Assembly (NCBI RefSeq): GCF_050409585.1
Contig: NZ_JBNUPE010000004.1
Location: forward strand, 108,958 to 172,957
Length of the DNA stretch: 64,000 nucleotides
Reading direction: 5' to 3'
DNA from: Facklamia sp050409585
Lineage (GTDB): Bacteria > Bacillota > Bacilli > Lactobacillales > Aerococcaceae
The stretch's first letter is position 1; each line of letters begins with the position of its first letter. Of the stretch, positions 18,411 through 25,957 are shown piece by piece. A program made the position numbers and the translations under genes. Below the pieces are notes generated by a model. The model was not told the DNA's origin. It ran no database searches and saw only the letters and a program-made list of their open reading frames with translations.

Positions 18411-19088
18411 ATGAAAAAGTTATTAACGTATGGTTTGCTTTTAATCGTTATTATAAGTCTGGGGGGCTTTATTTATAACAAAGTTCAAGATCAAAGTTTA
18501 TCTATCGATAAAAAAGAAACAATTCAGGAAACTGTCAATGAGATCGATTTAACATTTAACAAAACAAGCGAAGGGGTTATTGAAGGAAAAGAAGTATCTC
18601 TTCAAACTTCAAAGGAAGAAAGTAGTCAGCTTAATAGCACAAATGAAGAAAAACAAGATCGATATGGTCATCTTAATGTAGATAGTGTAAGGATTAAAGA
18701 TCAAGTAGATAAATCAATGACTTTATCTGAAAATTTTGGTCGACCTATGGTTGTTAATGTTTGGGCAACTTGGTGTCCACCATGCAAAAAAGAAATGCCT
18801 TATTTTCAAACGGCTTGGGAAGATTACCAAGAAGATATTGATTTTTATATGATCAATGCCACTAATTCGCAACCTGGCGAAACTAAAGAAGCAGTGATTG
18901 AATATTTAGAAGACCTTAATTTGACTCTTCCTGTATTCTATGATGTTAACTTTTCAACCATGATGTCCCTACAAGCTACCTTTTTGCCCGCTACTATTTT
19001 TATAAATGAAGAAGGAGAGGTAGTATACCATCATATTGGCCTAATCAATGAAAAGCAATTACTAGAGCAAATCGAGGAATTGTTATAA
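18411..19088 (+). CDS. Membrane-anchored TlpA/ResA-like thioredoxin
   Basis: 225 residues: an N-terminal hydrophobic anchor (about 4-22), a linker rich in Ser, Glu and Lys to about 85, then a thioredoxin fold with WATWCPPCKKE (Cys122, Cys125) and a cis-Pro in the TFLPATIFI block. It acts outside the membrane and would take electrons from the CcdA protein ten bases upstream. AGGAGG precedes the ATG. Confidence 0.93.
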   Translation: MKKLLTYGLLLIVIISLGGFIYNKVQDQSLSIDKKETIQETVNEIDLTFNKTSEGVIEGKEVSLQTSKEESSQLNSTNEEKQDRYGHLNVDSVRIKDQVDKSMTLSENFGRPMVVNVWATWCPPCKKEMPYFQTAWEDYQEDIDFYMINATNSQPGETKEAVIEYLEDLNLTLPVFYDVNFSTMMSLQATFLPATIFINEEGEVVYHHIGLINEKQLLEQIEELL

Positions 19089-19136
19089 AAATGTAAAATT
19101 TTGATGGTGGTGGAGTTTAATATTTAGGAGGTTCTT

Positions 19137-19826
19137 ATGAAAAAAAATAAATTGGCAGTGATTGTTGTACTTGTATTATCACTTTTATCTTATCTCTTTA
19201 TTCCCTCGGTGCAGTCATTTATTAACGAGTCTATTTCAGCCATGAAAGCAGTTAATTTAGAAGAGACAATTGCTTATATTCGTTCTTACGGAAATGTTGC
19301 TGCTGGTGTTTCCTTTTTCTTGATGATTTTGCAATCGATTCTTTCACCCATTCCTGCTTTCTTAATCACTCTATCTAATGCTGCCATTTTTGGATGGTTT
19401 TGGGGAGCGGTATTGTCTTGGACATCTTCAATGGCTGGAGCGACCTTATGCTTTTACATTGCTAAAATTTTGGGACGCGACGCAGTTGCCAAGATTACCA
19501 GTAAAACAGCCTTAAAATCTTTAGATGTGTTTTTTGAAAAATATGGAAAGTACACCATTGTAGTTTGCCGTTTATTACCATTTGTTAGTTTTGACCTAGT
19601 CTCTTATGCAGCTGGTTTAACTTCTATGAAATTCTGGCCATTCTTTTTAGCAACCGGAATCGGTCAATTGCCGGCTACTCTTGTTTATTCTTATATTGGA
19701 CAAAACTTCGGTGGTGGCGGTAAACAATTATTTATTGGATTAATGTCACTATTTGCTGTAACAATTGTCATTTATATTGTTAAATCGATTTATAATGAAC
19801 GCCATGCAAAAAAAGCAGCTAAGTAA
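19137..19826 (+). CDS. TVP38/TMEM64 family membrane protein (YdjX/YdjZ-like), first of a pair
   Basis: 229 residues with a VTT core: PIPAFLITLSNAAIFGWFWG, GATLCFYIAKILGRD, CRLLPFVSFDLVSYAAGL and GQLPATLVYSYIGQ. E. coli carries a similar pair (YdjX, YdjZ) in the operon with ynjBCDE. TTAGGAGG precedes the ATG. The end overlaps the next gene by about 30 bases. Confidence 0.9.
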   Translation: MKKNKLAVIVVLVLSLLSYLFIPSVQSFINESISAMKAVNLEETIAYIRSYGNVAAGVSFFLMILQSILSPIPAFLITLSNAAIFGWFWGAVLSWTSSMAGATLCFYIAKILGRDAVAKITSKTALKSLDVFFEKYGKYTIVVCRLLPFVSFDLVSYAAGLTSMKFWPFFLATGIGQLPATLVYSYIGQNFGGGGKQLFIGLMSLFAVTIVIYIVKSIYNERHAKKAAK

Positions 19827-20490
19827 ATGGTTTAAGGTTTGCTTAGTGATTGCTTTAGTAGCTTTAACTATCTGGCTGACCTTAAATTTTTCAACCGAGC
19901 GTGTACGAGAAATAATCTTACAATCAGGGTCTTCTGCAAAATGGATTTATGTATTACTTTGGGTTTTCTTACCGATGGGGTTTTTCCCTGTTCCTTTCCT
20001 AGCTTTTGCTGGAGGAATGGGATTTGGATTATGGTTAGGCTCCATCTTGACTTTTATAGGTGCGGCTTTGAATCTAACTTTCATGTTTTTAATTTCGCGC
20101 TATTTATTTAGGCAACCGGCACAAAAATTTATATTTAAAAGATATCCTAGTTCCAAAGGGATATTGACTACCGATAACCAACATTTAAAGTTAGTTCTTG
20201 CATTGGCTCGAATTATGCCTGTAATTCCCTATAATGTTGAAAACTATGCTTTTGGCTTAACGGATATCTCATTCTGGGACTATCTTTGGATTTCTCTCAT
20301 ATGCATTTTGCCGGGGACATTTATTTTTGTAAATGTTGGCGATAAGGCTTTAGAACCTAGTGATGCCTCTTTTTCACTATCAATAATATTAGTGGCTTTA
20401 CTAGTATTCGGCACAGCCTTTTTAGGGAAATTTATTAAGAAGAAAAATCCAGAAGTAGCCCAAAAGCTTGAAGTAGATGAGGAGGAATAA
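19795..20490 (+). CDS. TVP38/TMEM64 family membrane protein (YdjX/YdjZ-like), second of a pair
   Basis: About 231 residues. The core blocks are FFPVPFLAFAGGMGFGLW, NLTFMFLISRYLFR, ARIMPVIPYNVENYAFGL and LPGTFIFVNVGDKAL. It starts inside the end of the first TVP38 gene: ATG at 19795 or 19804, neither with a clear RBS, so translation is probably coupled. The two are only moderately alike in sequence, which suggests a heteromeric pair rather than a recent duplication. Confidence 0.87.
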   Translation: MNAMQKKQLSKWFKVCLVIALVALTIWLTLNFSTERVREIILQSGSSAKWIYVLLWVFLPMGFFPVPFLAFAGGMGFGLWLGSILTFIGAALNLTFMFLISRYLFRQPAQKFIFKRYPSSKGILTTDNQHLKLVLALARIMPVIPYNVENYAFGLTDISFWDYLWISLICILPGTFIFVNVGDKALEPSDASFSLSIILVALLVFGTAFLGKFIKKKNPEVAQKLEVDEEE

Positions 20491-20496
20491 GGGATA

Positions 20497-21399
20497 ATGA
20501 AAGTTTTAATTGATTTTGATAATACTTTTTTCACACCCCATCGCGACATTGATGATGGTTTGGCGCTGATGTATTTATTAGGGAGTCCAGAAGTCGCTAT
20601 AGTGGGTATCACTTCGACATTTGGGAATTCGACCATTGAGCAAGTAGACCAATCGACCCGTCAATTAATAAGCAAACTTGGCCTTCATTCAATTCCTTAT
20701 GCAAAAGGTGCAAGTGAAACAGCTGATTATTTAACACCAGCAAGCCAGCTATTGGTAGATTTGGCTAATAAATATAAAGATGAGTTAATCATTATTGCAG
20801 TCGGTTCAATGACCAACTTGCAAGGGGCCTATCTAAGAGACAGTAATTTCTTCAAAAAAGTTAAACAACTTGTCTTAATGGGTGGGATTACTCAGCCGTT
20901 GATCTTTGACAAGCAAGAAATGCGAGAAATGAACTTTTCCATTGATCCGCAGGCTGCTTTTACCGTTTTAACTAAGGGAAGAAATGTTTCTATTTTAACA
21001 GCTAATCACTGTTTAGATCTTTTATTTACTCGATCAGAATATGAAGAAGCTTTTTCTAACCAACAATCGGCCATTGCTCATTTAATTCAAAACTATGCAG
21101 AACCTTGGTTTGTCGATAATGAAGATGAGTATGGTATTAAAGGCTTTTATAATTGGGATTCATTAGCAGCGGTCTATTTAGTAAATCCTGAATTATTTGA
21201 GGATCAATGGACTTCTTTTAATGTTTCTGTTAATAGTCTCTCAATGGGTTCTTTAATAGCGGAAGATTTTGATTTCAGTCCTTACTCAAGCTCTAGACCT
21301 TTAAAAAAAGCTTTAATCAATACACCTGTTGTTAAAAAGGCAGATCAAATACGAAAGAATTTATTTCAGCGCTGGCTAAATGTTAAATTGGAAGATTAA
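20497..21399 (+). CDS. Inosine-uridine-type nucleoside hydrolase
   Basis: 300 residues of the IUNH/Rih family, which removes the base from ribonucleosides. The calcium-binding N-terminus reads DFDNTFFTPHRDIDDGLAL, so Asp6, Asp8 and Asp19-Asp20 are present, but there are about six extra residues between them compared with the usual DxDxxxDD. Later blocks AVGSMTNL, LMGGITQP and NFSIDPQAA are normal. Seven bases after the second TVP38 gene. In arsenosugar synthesis a nucleoside hydrolase step removes adenine before glycosylation; here it lies with the same transferase families, so a nucleoside intermediate is a reasonable inference. Confidence 0.9.
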   Translation: MKVLIDFDNTFFTPHRDIDDGLALMYLLGSPEVAIVGITSTFGNSTIEQVDQSTRQLISKLGLHSIPYAKGASETADYLTPASQLLVDLANKYKDELIIIAVGSMTNLQGAYLRDSNFFKKVKQLVLMGGITQPLIFDKQEMREMNFSIDPQAAFTVLTKGRNVSILTANHCLDLLFTRSEYEEAFSNQQSAIAHLIQNYAEPWFVDNEDEYGIKGFYNWDSLAAVYLVNPELFEDQWTSFNVSVNSLSMGSLIAEDFDFSPYSSSRPLKKALINTPVVKKADQIRKNLFQRWLNVKLED

Positions 21400-21419
21400 A
21401 TAGCAAAGGAGGTTTTTAG

Positions 21420-21806
21420 ATGTTCAAATGGCATAATTTACTAATAGCAATTTGCTCAGGGTTTATTTTTGCTCTTCTAGCAAGCGCTTTAATGTCATAT
21501 TGGGTATGGTTAGAAATGCGAGTGCATACTTGGGTTTTATGTTGGATAGTTTTTGTTCTATTTATCATGGTAAGTTTTTTGTTCAAGATAAAACCAATAA
21601 CTTACTTCCTAGGACTTATTAGTGTCGTTACTTTAATGCTTGTTAAATCACCTAATATTTTTTATTATAATGTTCGCGATATGTTTTTTTTAGATATGAA
21701 GATAGGTCAAATTAAAATGATTACTTTAATTTTGATGATAGTCATGACTCTTTTAATGATTTACTTTTGGTTGAAAGATCGAAAGCTAAAAAGTCAGCAA
21801 GTTTAA
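21420..21806 (+). CDS. Small membrane protein, unknown
   Basis: 128 residues, four predicted hydrophobic segments, no recognised domain. AAAGGAGG precedes the ATG. Twenty bases from the nucleoside hydrolase and ten from the YdjY-like gene, so part of the operon. A Met-, Leu- and Ile-rich membrane protein with few charged residues outside the ends. Confidence 0.7.
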   Translation: MFKWHNLLIAICSGFIFALLASALMSYWVWLEMRVHTWVLCWIVFVLFIMVSFLFKIKPITYFLGLISVVTLMLVKSPNIFYYNVRDMFFLDMKIGQIKMITLILMIVMTLLMIYFWLKDRKLKSQQV

Positions 21807-21825
21807 TTTTGAAAGGATGAATAAT

Positions 21826-22536
21826 ATGAACAAAATGATTAAAAAATTAATGACACTTGTCTTTGCCTTCGTTACCGTTTTATCTTTATCTGTCCCAACA
21901 CTTGCAAAGGAAGATGCTCCTGCAAATTTACCGACAGAGGAAAACCCGATGGTGGTCGATAAGGAAGCAGGCACCATTTCGATATATGCTTACGTAAATG
22001 GAAAATACTTAGAAACATCTACCCGTCATGCCGTGGTCTTCGATGATGGTAATTTTGGTGGAAAATCGGTATTCGGAACAACTGCTAATCAAAATAAATT
22101 CTATGAAGCTTTAATAGAAATCGGGGCAGAACCAGGCGATAATATGACGGCTGAAAATGCGGAAGAAACGCATGTTGCAGGGGATTTAATGGATATTAAA
22201 GTAACTTGGGAAGGCGCTGAAAAAGAATACAACCTAAGTGAAACAATTATTGATTCTAATGGCAATGACTTTGAATTCCGCTTTGGTGGAAATAAAGGGC
22301 GTGCCCATGATAAACATACAGGTTGTATCACTTGTTTAGATTCATGCCCAGTCGGACTTATTTCAAATGCTACTTATACCTACGGGGCCGTTGAAAAAAG
22401 AGGGGAAGTAGCGTTTTCAGGAAATGGTGAGATTTTACCAGAAGAAGGGACTCCGGTAATCATTACTTATTCAATCCACAAAGAGGATAGTAAAGATAAG
22501 AAAGTTGAATCAAACGAAAAAGCTGAAGCAGAATAA
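21826..22536 (+). CDS. Exported YdjY-like protein with CxxCxxxCP cluster
   Basis: 236 residues from the ATG at 21826 (AAAGGA eight bases upstream). A signal peptide (MNKMIKKLMTLVFAF, cleaved near LA-KE at about 27) precedes a domain with ISIYAYVNGKYLETSTRHAV, VFGTTANQNKFYEAL and FEFRFGGNKGRAHD. Then comes HTGCITCLDSCPVG with Cys167, Cys170 and Cys174. The overall form matches E. coli YdjY, annotated ferredoxin-like. Three Cys could hold an Fe-S or metal site but one ligand short of a normal 4Fe-4S. The C-terminus is charged. It is the last gene of the operon; a terminator follows. Confidence 0.85.
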   Translation: MNKMIKKLMTLVFAFVTVLSLSVPTLAKEDAPANLPTEENPMVVDKEAGTISIYAYVNGKYLETSTRHAVVFDDGNFGGKSVFGTTANQNKFYEALIEIGAEPGDNMTAENAEETHVAGDLMDIKVTWEGAEKEYNLSETIIDSNGNDFEFRFGGNKGRAHDKHTGCITCLDSCPVGLISNATYTYGAVEKRGEVAFSGNGEILPEEGTPVIITYSIHKEDSKDKKVESNEKAEAE

Positions 22537-22545
22537 TAATTCATT

Positions 22546-22578
22546 GGAGGTCTGTATCTAAAAGATACAGCCCCTTTT
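22546..22578 (+). terminator. Terminator of the 14.2-22.5 kb operon
   Basis: GGAGGTCTGTATC and GATACAGCCCC form a stem with a small A-rich loop, followed by TTTT. Confidence 0.75.
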
Positions 22579-22615
22579 GCTTAAAGAATGTTGCTTAATA
22601 GACTCATAAAAGCAC

Positions 22616-22644
22616 TTGCATTTTCCTTTAAATATTGTTAATAT
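22616..22644 (+). promoter_or_regulatory. selC promoter
   Basis: TTGCAT at 22616-22621 and TAATAT at 22639-22644 are separated by 17 bases and lie 30 bases before the tRNA. Confidence 0.6.
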
Positions 22645-22673
22645 TGTAAGAGTCTTCTTTAAAGATTTTAATT

Positions 22674-22770
22674 GGGAGCGGATGGGTTCTGGTGTGCCCT
22701 CTGGTCTTCAAAACCAGTATGAGGCGTTAAGAGCGTCTTGGGTGAGTTCGATTCTCACACGTTCCCGCCA
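22674..22770 (+). tRNA. selC: tRNA-Sec (UCA anticodon)
   Basis: 97 bases including an encoded CCA. The anticodon arm CTGGT-CTTCAAA-ACCAG has TCA at 22708-22710. The acceptor GGGAGCG pairs with CGTTCCC (one G-U), a long variable arm (TATGAGGCGTTAAGAGCGTC) follows, and the T arm is GTGAG-TTCGATT-CTCAC. The length, long variable arm and anticodon identify selenocysteine tRNA. It sits directly after the selenoprotein operon and about 9 kb before selD-yedF-selB-selA. Confidence 0.97.
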
Positions 22771-22781
22771 GGAAACTAAAC

Positions 22782-22831
22782 TAGCCTAGTTAATCACAGT
22801 TTAACTGTGATTAACTAGGCTATTATTTTTG
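22782..22831 (+). terminator. Terminator after selC
   Basis: A perfect 18-bp stem (TAGCCTAGTTAATCACAG and its complement) around a five-base loop, then a T-rich run. Confidence 0.85.
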
Positions 22832-22866
22832 CTTTTAATTGATTTGTTTTATTTCGATAATTGCTC

Positions 22867-22895
22867 TTGTCTAACCCAACATCTTGTGTTAATCT
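22867..22895 (+). promoter_or_regulatory. nrd operon promoter
   Basis: TTGTCT at 22867-22872 and TAATCT at 22890-22895, 17-base spacer. The spacer is almost exactly filled by the first NrdR-like box. Confidence 0.5.
22874..22889. promoter_or_regulatory. NrdR box 1
   Basis: ACCCAACATCTTGTGT matches 13 of 16 positions of the NrdR consensus aCaCwAtATaTwGtgt. It lies in the promoter spacer. Confidence 0.6.
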
Positions 22896-22904
22896 AGCTT
22901 TAAG

Positions 22905-22920
22905 ACACAATATATAGACA
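22905..22920. promoter_or_regulatory. NrdR box 2
   Basis: ACACAATATATAGACA matches 13 of 16 consensus positions. It starts 31 bases after box 1, the three-helical-turn spacing typical of paired NrdR boxes. Confidence 0.6.
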
Positions 22921-22924
22921 AAAT

Positions 22925-23015
22925 GTAAATAATTCTGGGGAAGCAGGTTAGAATCCTACACAGTCCCTATGCTACTGTATTTGAGCTCGCTCATAAGTCA
23001 GATCGCCAGGTTATT
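22925..23015 (+). promoter_or_regulatory. Cobalamin riboswitch upstream of nrdHIEF-nrdDG
   Basis: The B12-box architecture is visible: GGGGAAGCAGGTTAGAATCC, then ACAGTCCCTATGCTACTGTA, then AAGTCAGATCGCC. A terminator at 23116-23146 follows, so adenosylcobalamin would stop transcription of the ribonucleotide reductase operon. Boundaries are approximate. Confidence 0.85.
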
Positions 23016-23115
23016 TATTACACTTATCACTTCTCAGGGTTTAGTGATCTTTGGAAATATTCTTTAGTAGTGAGTATAGGTACACCTATGCTTTGCTTTC
23101 TTTTGATTTTACCAT

Positions 23116-23146
23116 CGGCTTTCCTGGGAAGGGAAAGCCGTTTTTT
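23116..23146 (+). terminator. Riboswitch-controlled terminator
   Basis: Perfect stem CGGCTTTCC/GGAAAGCCG with six T, ending 18 bases before the nrdH start and after the cobalamin riboswitch. Confidence 0.85.
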
Positions 23147-23164
23147 GTCGAGGAGGAGCATTTT

Positions 23165-23398
23165 ATGAAAAAAATCACATTATATAGTAAAACGGGTTGC
23201 GGACAGTGCGTTTTCTTAAAAAGATATTTAGATAGCAAAGGTCTTAACTATTTAGAAAAAAATGTCGAAGACGAAAGTTACTTAGAAGAAGTAAGAGAAC
23301 TCAATTGTCAGAGTTTGCCAGTTGTTCTCATCGGGCAATCAGCTCCTGTTGTTGGTTTCCAACCGGATGTAATTGAGAGGCTAATCAGTCAATGTTAG
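23165..23398 (+). CDS. nrdH: Glutaredoxin-like NrdH redoxin
   Basis: 77 residues: MKKITLYSKTGCGQCVFLKR with redox CGQC near residue 11-14, and SLPVVLI with the cis-Pro, as in NrdH. It supplies electrons to the class Ib reductase NrdE. The ATG at 23165 has GAGGAGGAG upstream; the in-frame ATG at 23051 lies inside the riboswitch/terminator leader and can be dismissed. It overlaps nrdI by seven bases. Confidence 0.95.
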   Translation: MKKITLYSKTGCGQCVFLKRYLDSKGLNYLEKNVEDESYLEEVRELNCQSLPVVLIGQSAPVVGFQPDVIERLISQC

Positions 23399-23760
23399 CG
23401 ATTGTCTTTATTAGCTTAACAGGTCAAACCCGTCGTTTTGTTGAAAAACTATCAGCTGATTACCAATTAGAATTGGACGATCTTACATGTGACATGATAG
23501 TCAATCAGCCCTATTTATTGATTGTTCCCACTTATCAAGAAGTGGTAAGAGACTTAGTGGATGATTTTTTTGAAAATGAAGTTAATCGACAAAATTGTCG
23601 CGGAGTAGTAGGTGGTGGTAATTTGAATTTCGCCCAATTATTTTGTTTTACTGCTAAAGACATTAGTCGTGACTATCAAATTCCTTTAATTCATAAGTTT
23701 GAATTCCAAGGAAACGAGTCAGATGTTTCATATATTAAGGAGGTAATGCTGAATGACTGA
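23392..23760 (+). CDS. nrdI: Flavodoxin-like NrdI
   Basis: 122 residues, slightly short for the family. The FMN-binding start ISLTGQTRRFVEKL, IVPTYQE and GVVGGGNLNF are typical. NrdI provides the oxidant that builds the manganese tyrosyl cofactor of NrdF. Overlaps nrdH and nrdE by a few bases each, so the operon is translationally coupled. Confidence 0.93.
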   Translation: MLAIVFISLTGQTRRFVEKLSADYQLELDDLTCDMIVNQPYLLIVPTYQEVVRDLVDDFFENEVNRQNCRGVVGGGNLNFAQLFCFTAKDISRDYQIPLIHKFEFQGNESDVSYIKEVMLND

Positions 23761-25948
23761 GAGACAATCATTAAAGAAAAAAAGCTATTTCCAATGGAAT
23801 AATCAATTGAATATACCGGAAGATGGAGCTATTCCTCTTTATAAAGATCAAAAGGCATTGGAAGCTTATTACCAAGAAGAAATTGAAGCCAATAGTCCAA
23901 AGTTTGCGTCTTTAGAGGATCGCTTAAATTATTTATTGGAGAATGATTACTTAGAAGAAGACCTCATCAATAAATATTTAGAAGCTGATGTAAATGATAA
24001 AGATCCTTATGCTTTTATCAAGAAACTATATGACTTCTTACAAGCTAAGAATTTTAACTTTAAATCTTTTATGGCTGCTTACAAGTTTTTCAATCAATAT
24101 GCTTTAAAATCAAATGATGGTCGTCAATATCTGGAAGGGTTCATAGATCGAGTGGCTATGAATGCCTTGTATTTAGCAGATGGAGACCGACAATTGGCTA
24201 TGGCTATTGCTGAAGAATTAATTTCGCAACGCTATCAACCCGCTACACCTACTTTCTTAAATGCAGGTAAAAAGCGTCGAGGTGAAATGGTGTCATGCTT
24301 CTTGTTAGATGTTGATGATTCCATGCTGTCGATTGGTCGAGCCATTAACTCAGCTTTGCAACTTTCAAGAAAAGGAGGCGGAGTTGGCGTTAATTTGTCT
24401 AATATTCGAGCAGCGGGCGACCCTATTAAAGCGATTGAAAATGCTTCTTCAGGTGTCGTTCCTGTCATGAAATTGTTAGAAGACTCGTTTTCTTATTCCA
24501 ATCAGTTAGGGCAGAGGAATGGGGCAGGTGTAGTTTACCTAAATGTTTTCCATCCAGATATCTTAGCTTTCTTATCGTGTAAAAAAGAAAATGCCGATGA
24601 AAAAATCCGTGTCAAAACTCTCTCTCTAGGAATTGTAGTGCCTGATAAATTTTATGAGTTGGTAAAAAACAATCAACCAATGTATCTTTTTAGCCCTTAT
24701 GACATCGAAAAAGAGTACGGTCTCCCTTTTTCATACTTTGATATAAGTGAGAATTATCAAGCTTTAGTAGATAATCCAAGAATCCGTAAAAAGAAAATTC
24801 AAGCGCGTGAGTTAGAAACAGAAATTTCTAAATTACAACAAGAATCCGGCTATCCCTACATCATTAATATCGATACAGTTAATCGAACGAATCCAGTCCA
24901 TGGAAAAATCATTATGTCCAACCTCTGTTCAGAGATTTTTCAAGTTCAAGAACCTTCACTCTTAAACGATGATTTATCTTATCAAAGATTAGGTAGCGAT
25001 ATTTCCTGTAACTTAGCTTCCACTAACATGGAAAAAATGTTGACCAGTCCTGATTTTGGTAAGTCAGTAGAAGTGGCTGTGCGAGCTTTAACCACCGTTT
25101 CTGATAAAACTAAAATTGCCGAAGTGCCAACGGTTCAAAATGGTAATGATCTTTATCATACTATTGGCTTAGGAGCGATGGGCTTTCACACTCTCTTAGC
25201 AAAAAATAAAATCACTTATGGGTCTAAAGCATCTATCGAAATTATTGAAGCGTATTTTATGGCTCTCAACTACTATAGCTTGCTTGCATCTAATAAATTA
25301 GCAAAAGAAAAAGGGCAGACATTCCACAAGTTTGAGCAATCAAAATATGCAGACGGGTCTTATTTTGCTCCTTATATTGAGGAAGCTTTTAAATTTGAAG
25401 AAATGGCAGCGGCTGAACTTTTCAAAGCTGTAAAATTACCCACTCCTAAAGATTGGCAAGATCTAGCAGCTAAGGTTAAAGTAGATGGTCTTTATCATCG
25501 TAATCGTTTAGCCGTTGCACCGAATGGGTCAATCTCTTACCTTAATGAAACTTCTGCTTCCTTACACCCGATTACTCATCGAATGGAATTAAGGCAAGAA
25601 CAGAAAAATGGGGCCATTTATTATCCAGCTCCAGGACTTTCAAATGAAACGCTGCCCTATTATCAAACAGCTTACGAGATGGATCAAAGAAAAATTATAG
25701 ATGTTTATGCCGCCGCTCAAAAGCATATTGACCAGGGAATGTCTTTGACTTTATTTATGCTATCAGAGATTCCAGCAGGTCTTTATGAGTGGAAAAAAGC
25801 AGGGCTTAATCAAATGACTACACGTGATTTGAATATTTTACGTCACTATGCCTTCTCTAAAGGGATTAAGTCACTTTACTATGTGCGAACACATAGTCTG
25901 GATGGTGAGATTGTTGGAGCTAATCAATGTGAGTCATGTATGATTTAG
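23753..25948 (+). CDS. nrdE: Class Ib ribonucleoside-diphosphate reductase, alpha subunit
   Basis: 731 residues, normal for NrdE. Blocks visible: PATPTFLNAGKKRRGEMVSC with the substrate-site Cys, GGGVGVNLSNIRA, NLCSEIFQ with the radical Cys, APNGSISYLNETSASLHP, and the C-terminal CESCMI redox pair that docks NrdH. Reduces ribonucleoside diphosphates to deoxy forms under aerobic or microaerobic conditions. The N-terminus lacks the long ATP-cone seen in NrdA. Confidence 0.97.
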   Translation: MTERQSLKKKSYFQWNNQLNIPEDGAIPLYKDQKALEAYYQEEIEANSPKFASLEDRLNYLLENDYLEEDLINKYLEADVNDKDPYAFIKKLYDFLQAKNFNFKSFMAAYKFFNQYALKSNDGRQYLEGFIDRVAMNALYLADGDRQLAMAIAEELISQRYQPATPTFLNAGKKRRGEMVSCFLLDVDDSMLSIGRAINSALQLSRKGGGVGVNLSNIRAAGDPIKAIENASSGVVPVMKLLEDSFSYSNQLGQRNGAGVVYLNVFHPDILAFLSCKKENADEKIRVKTLSLGIVVPDKFYELVKNNQPMYLFSPYDIEKEYGLPFSYFDISENYQALVDNPRIRKKKIQARELETEISKLQQESGYPYIINIDTVNRTNPVHGKIIMSNLCSEIFQVQEPSLLNDDLSYQRLGSDISCNLASTNMEKMLTSPDFGKSVEVAVRALTTVSDKTKIAEVPTVQNGNDLYHTIGLGAMGFHTLLAKNKITYGSKASIEIIEAYFMALNYYSLLASNKLAKEKGQTFHKFEQSKYADGSYFAPYIEEAFKFEEMAAAELFKAVKLPTPKDWQDLAAKVKVDGLYHRNRLAVAPNGSISYLNETSASLHPITHRMELRQEQKNGAIYYPAPGLSNETLPYYQTAYEMDQRKIIDVYAAAQKHIDQGMSLTLFMLSEIPAGLYEWKKAGLNQMTTRDLNILRHYAFSKGIKSLYYVRTHSLDGEIVGANQCESCMI

Positions 25949-25957
25949 GAGGAAATT

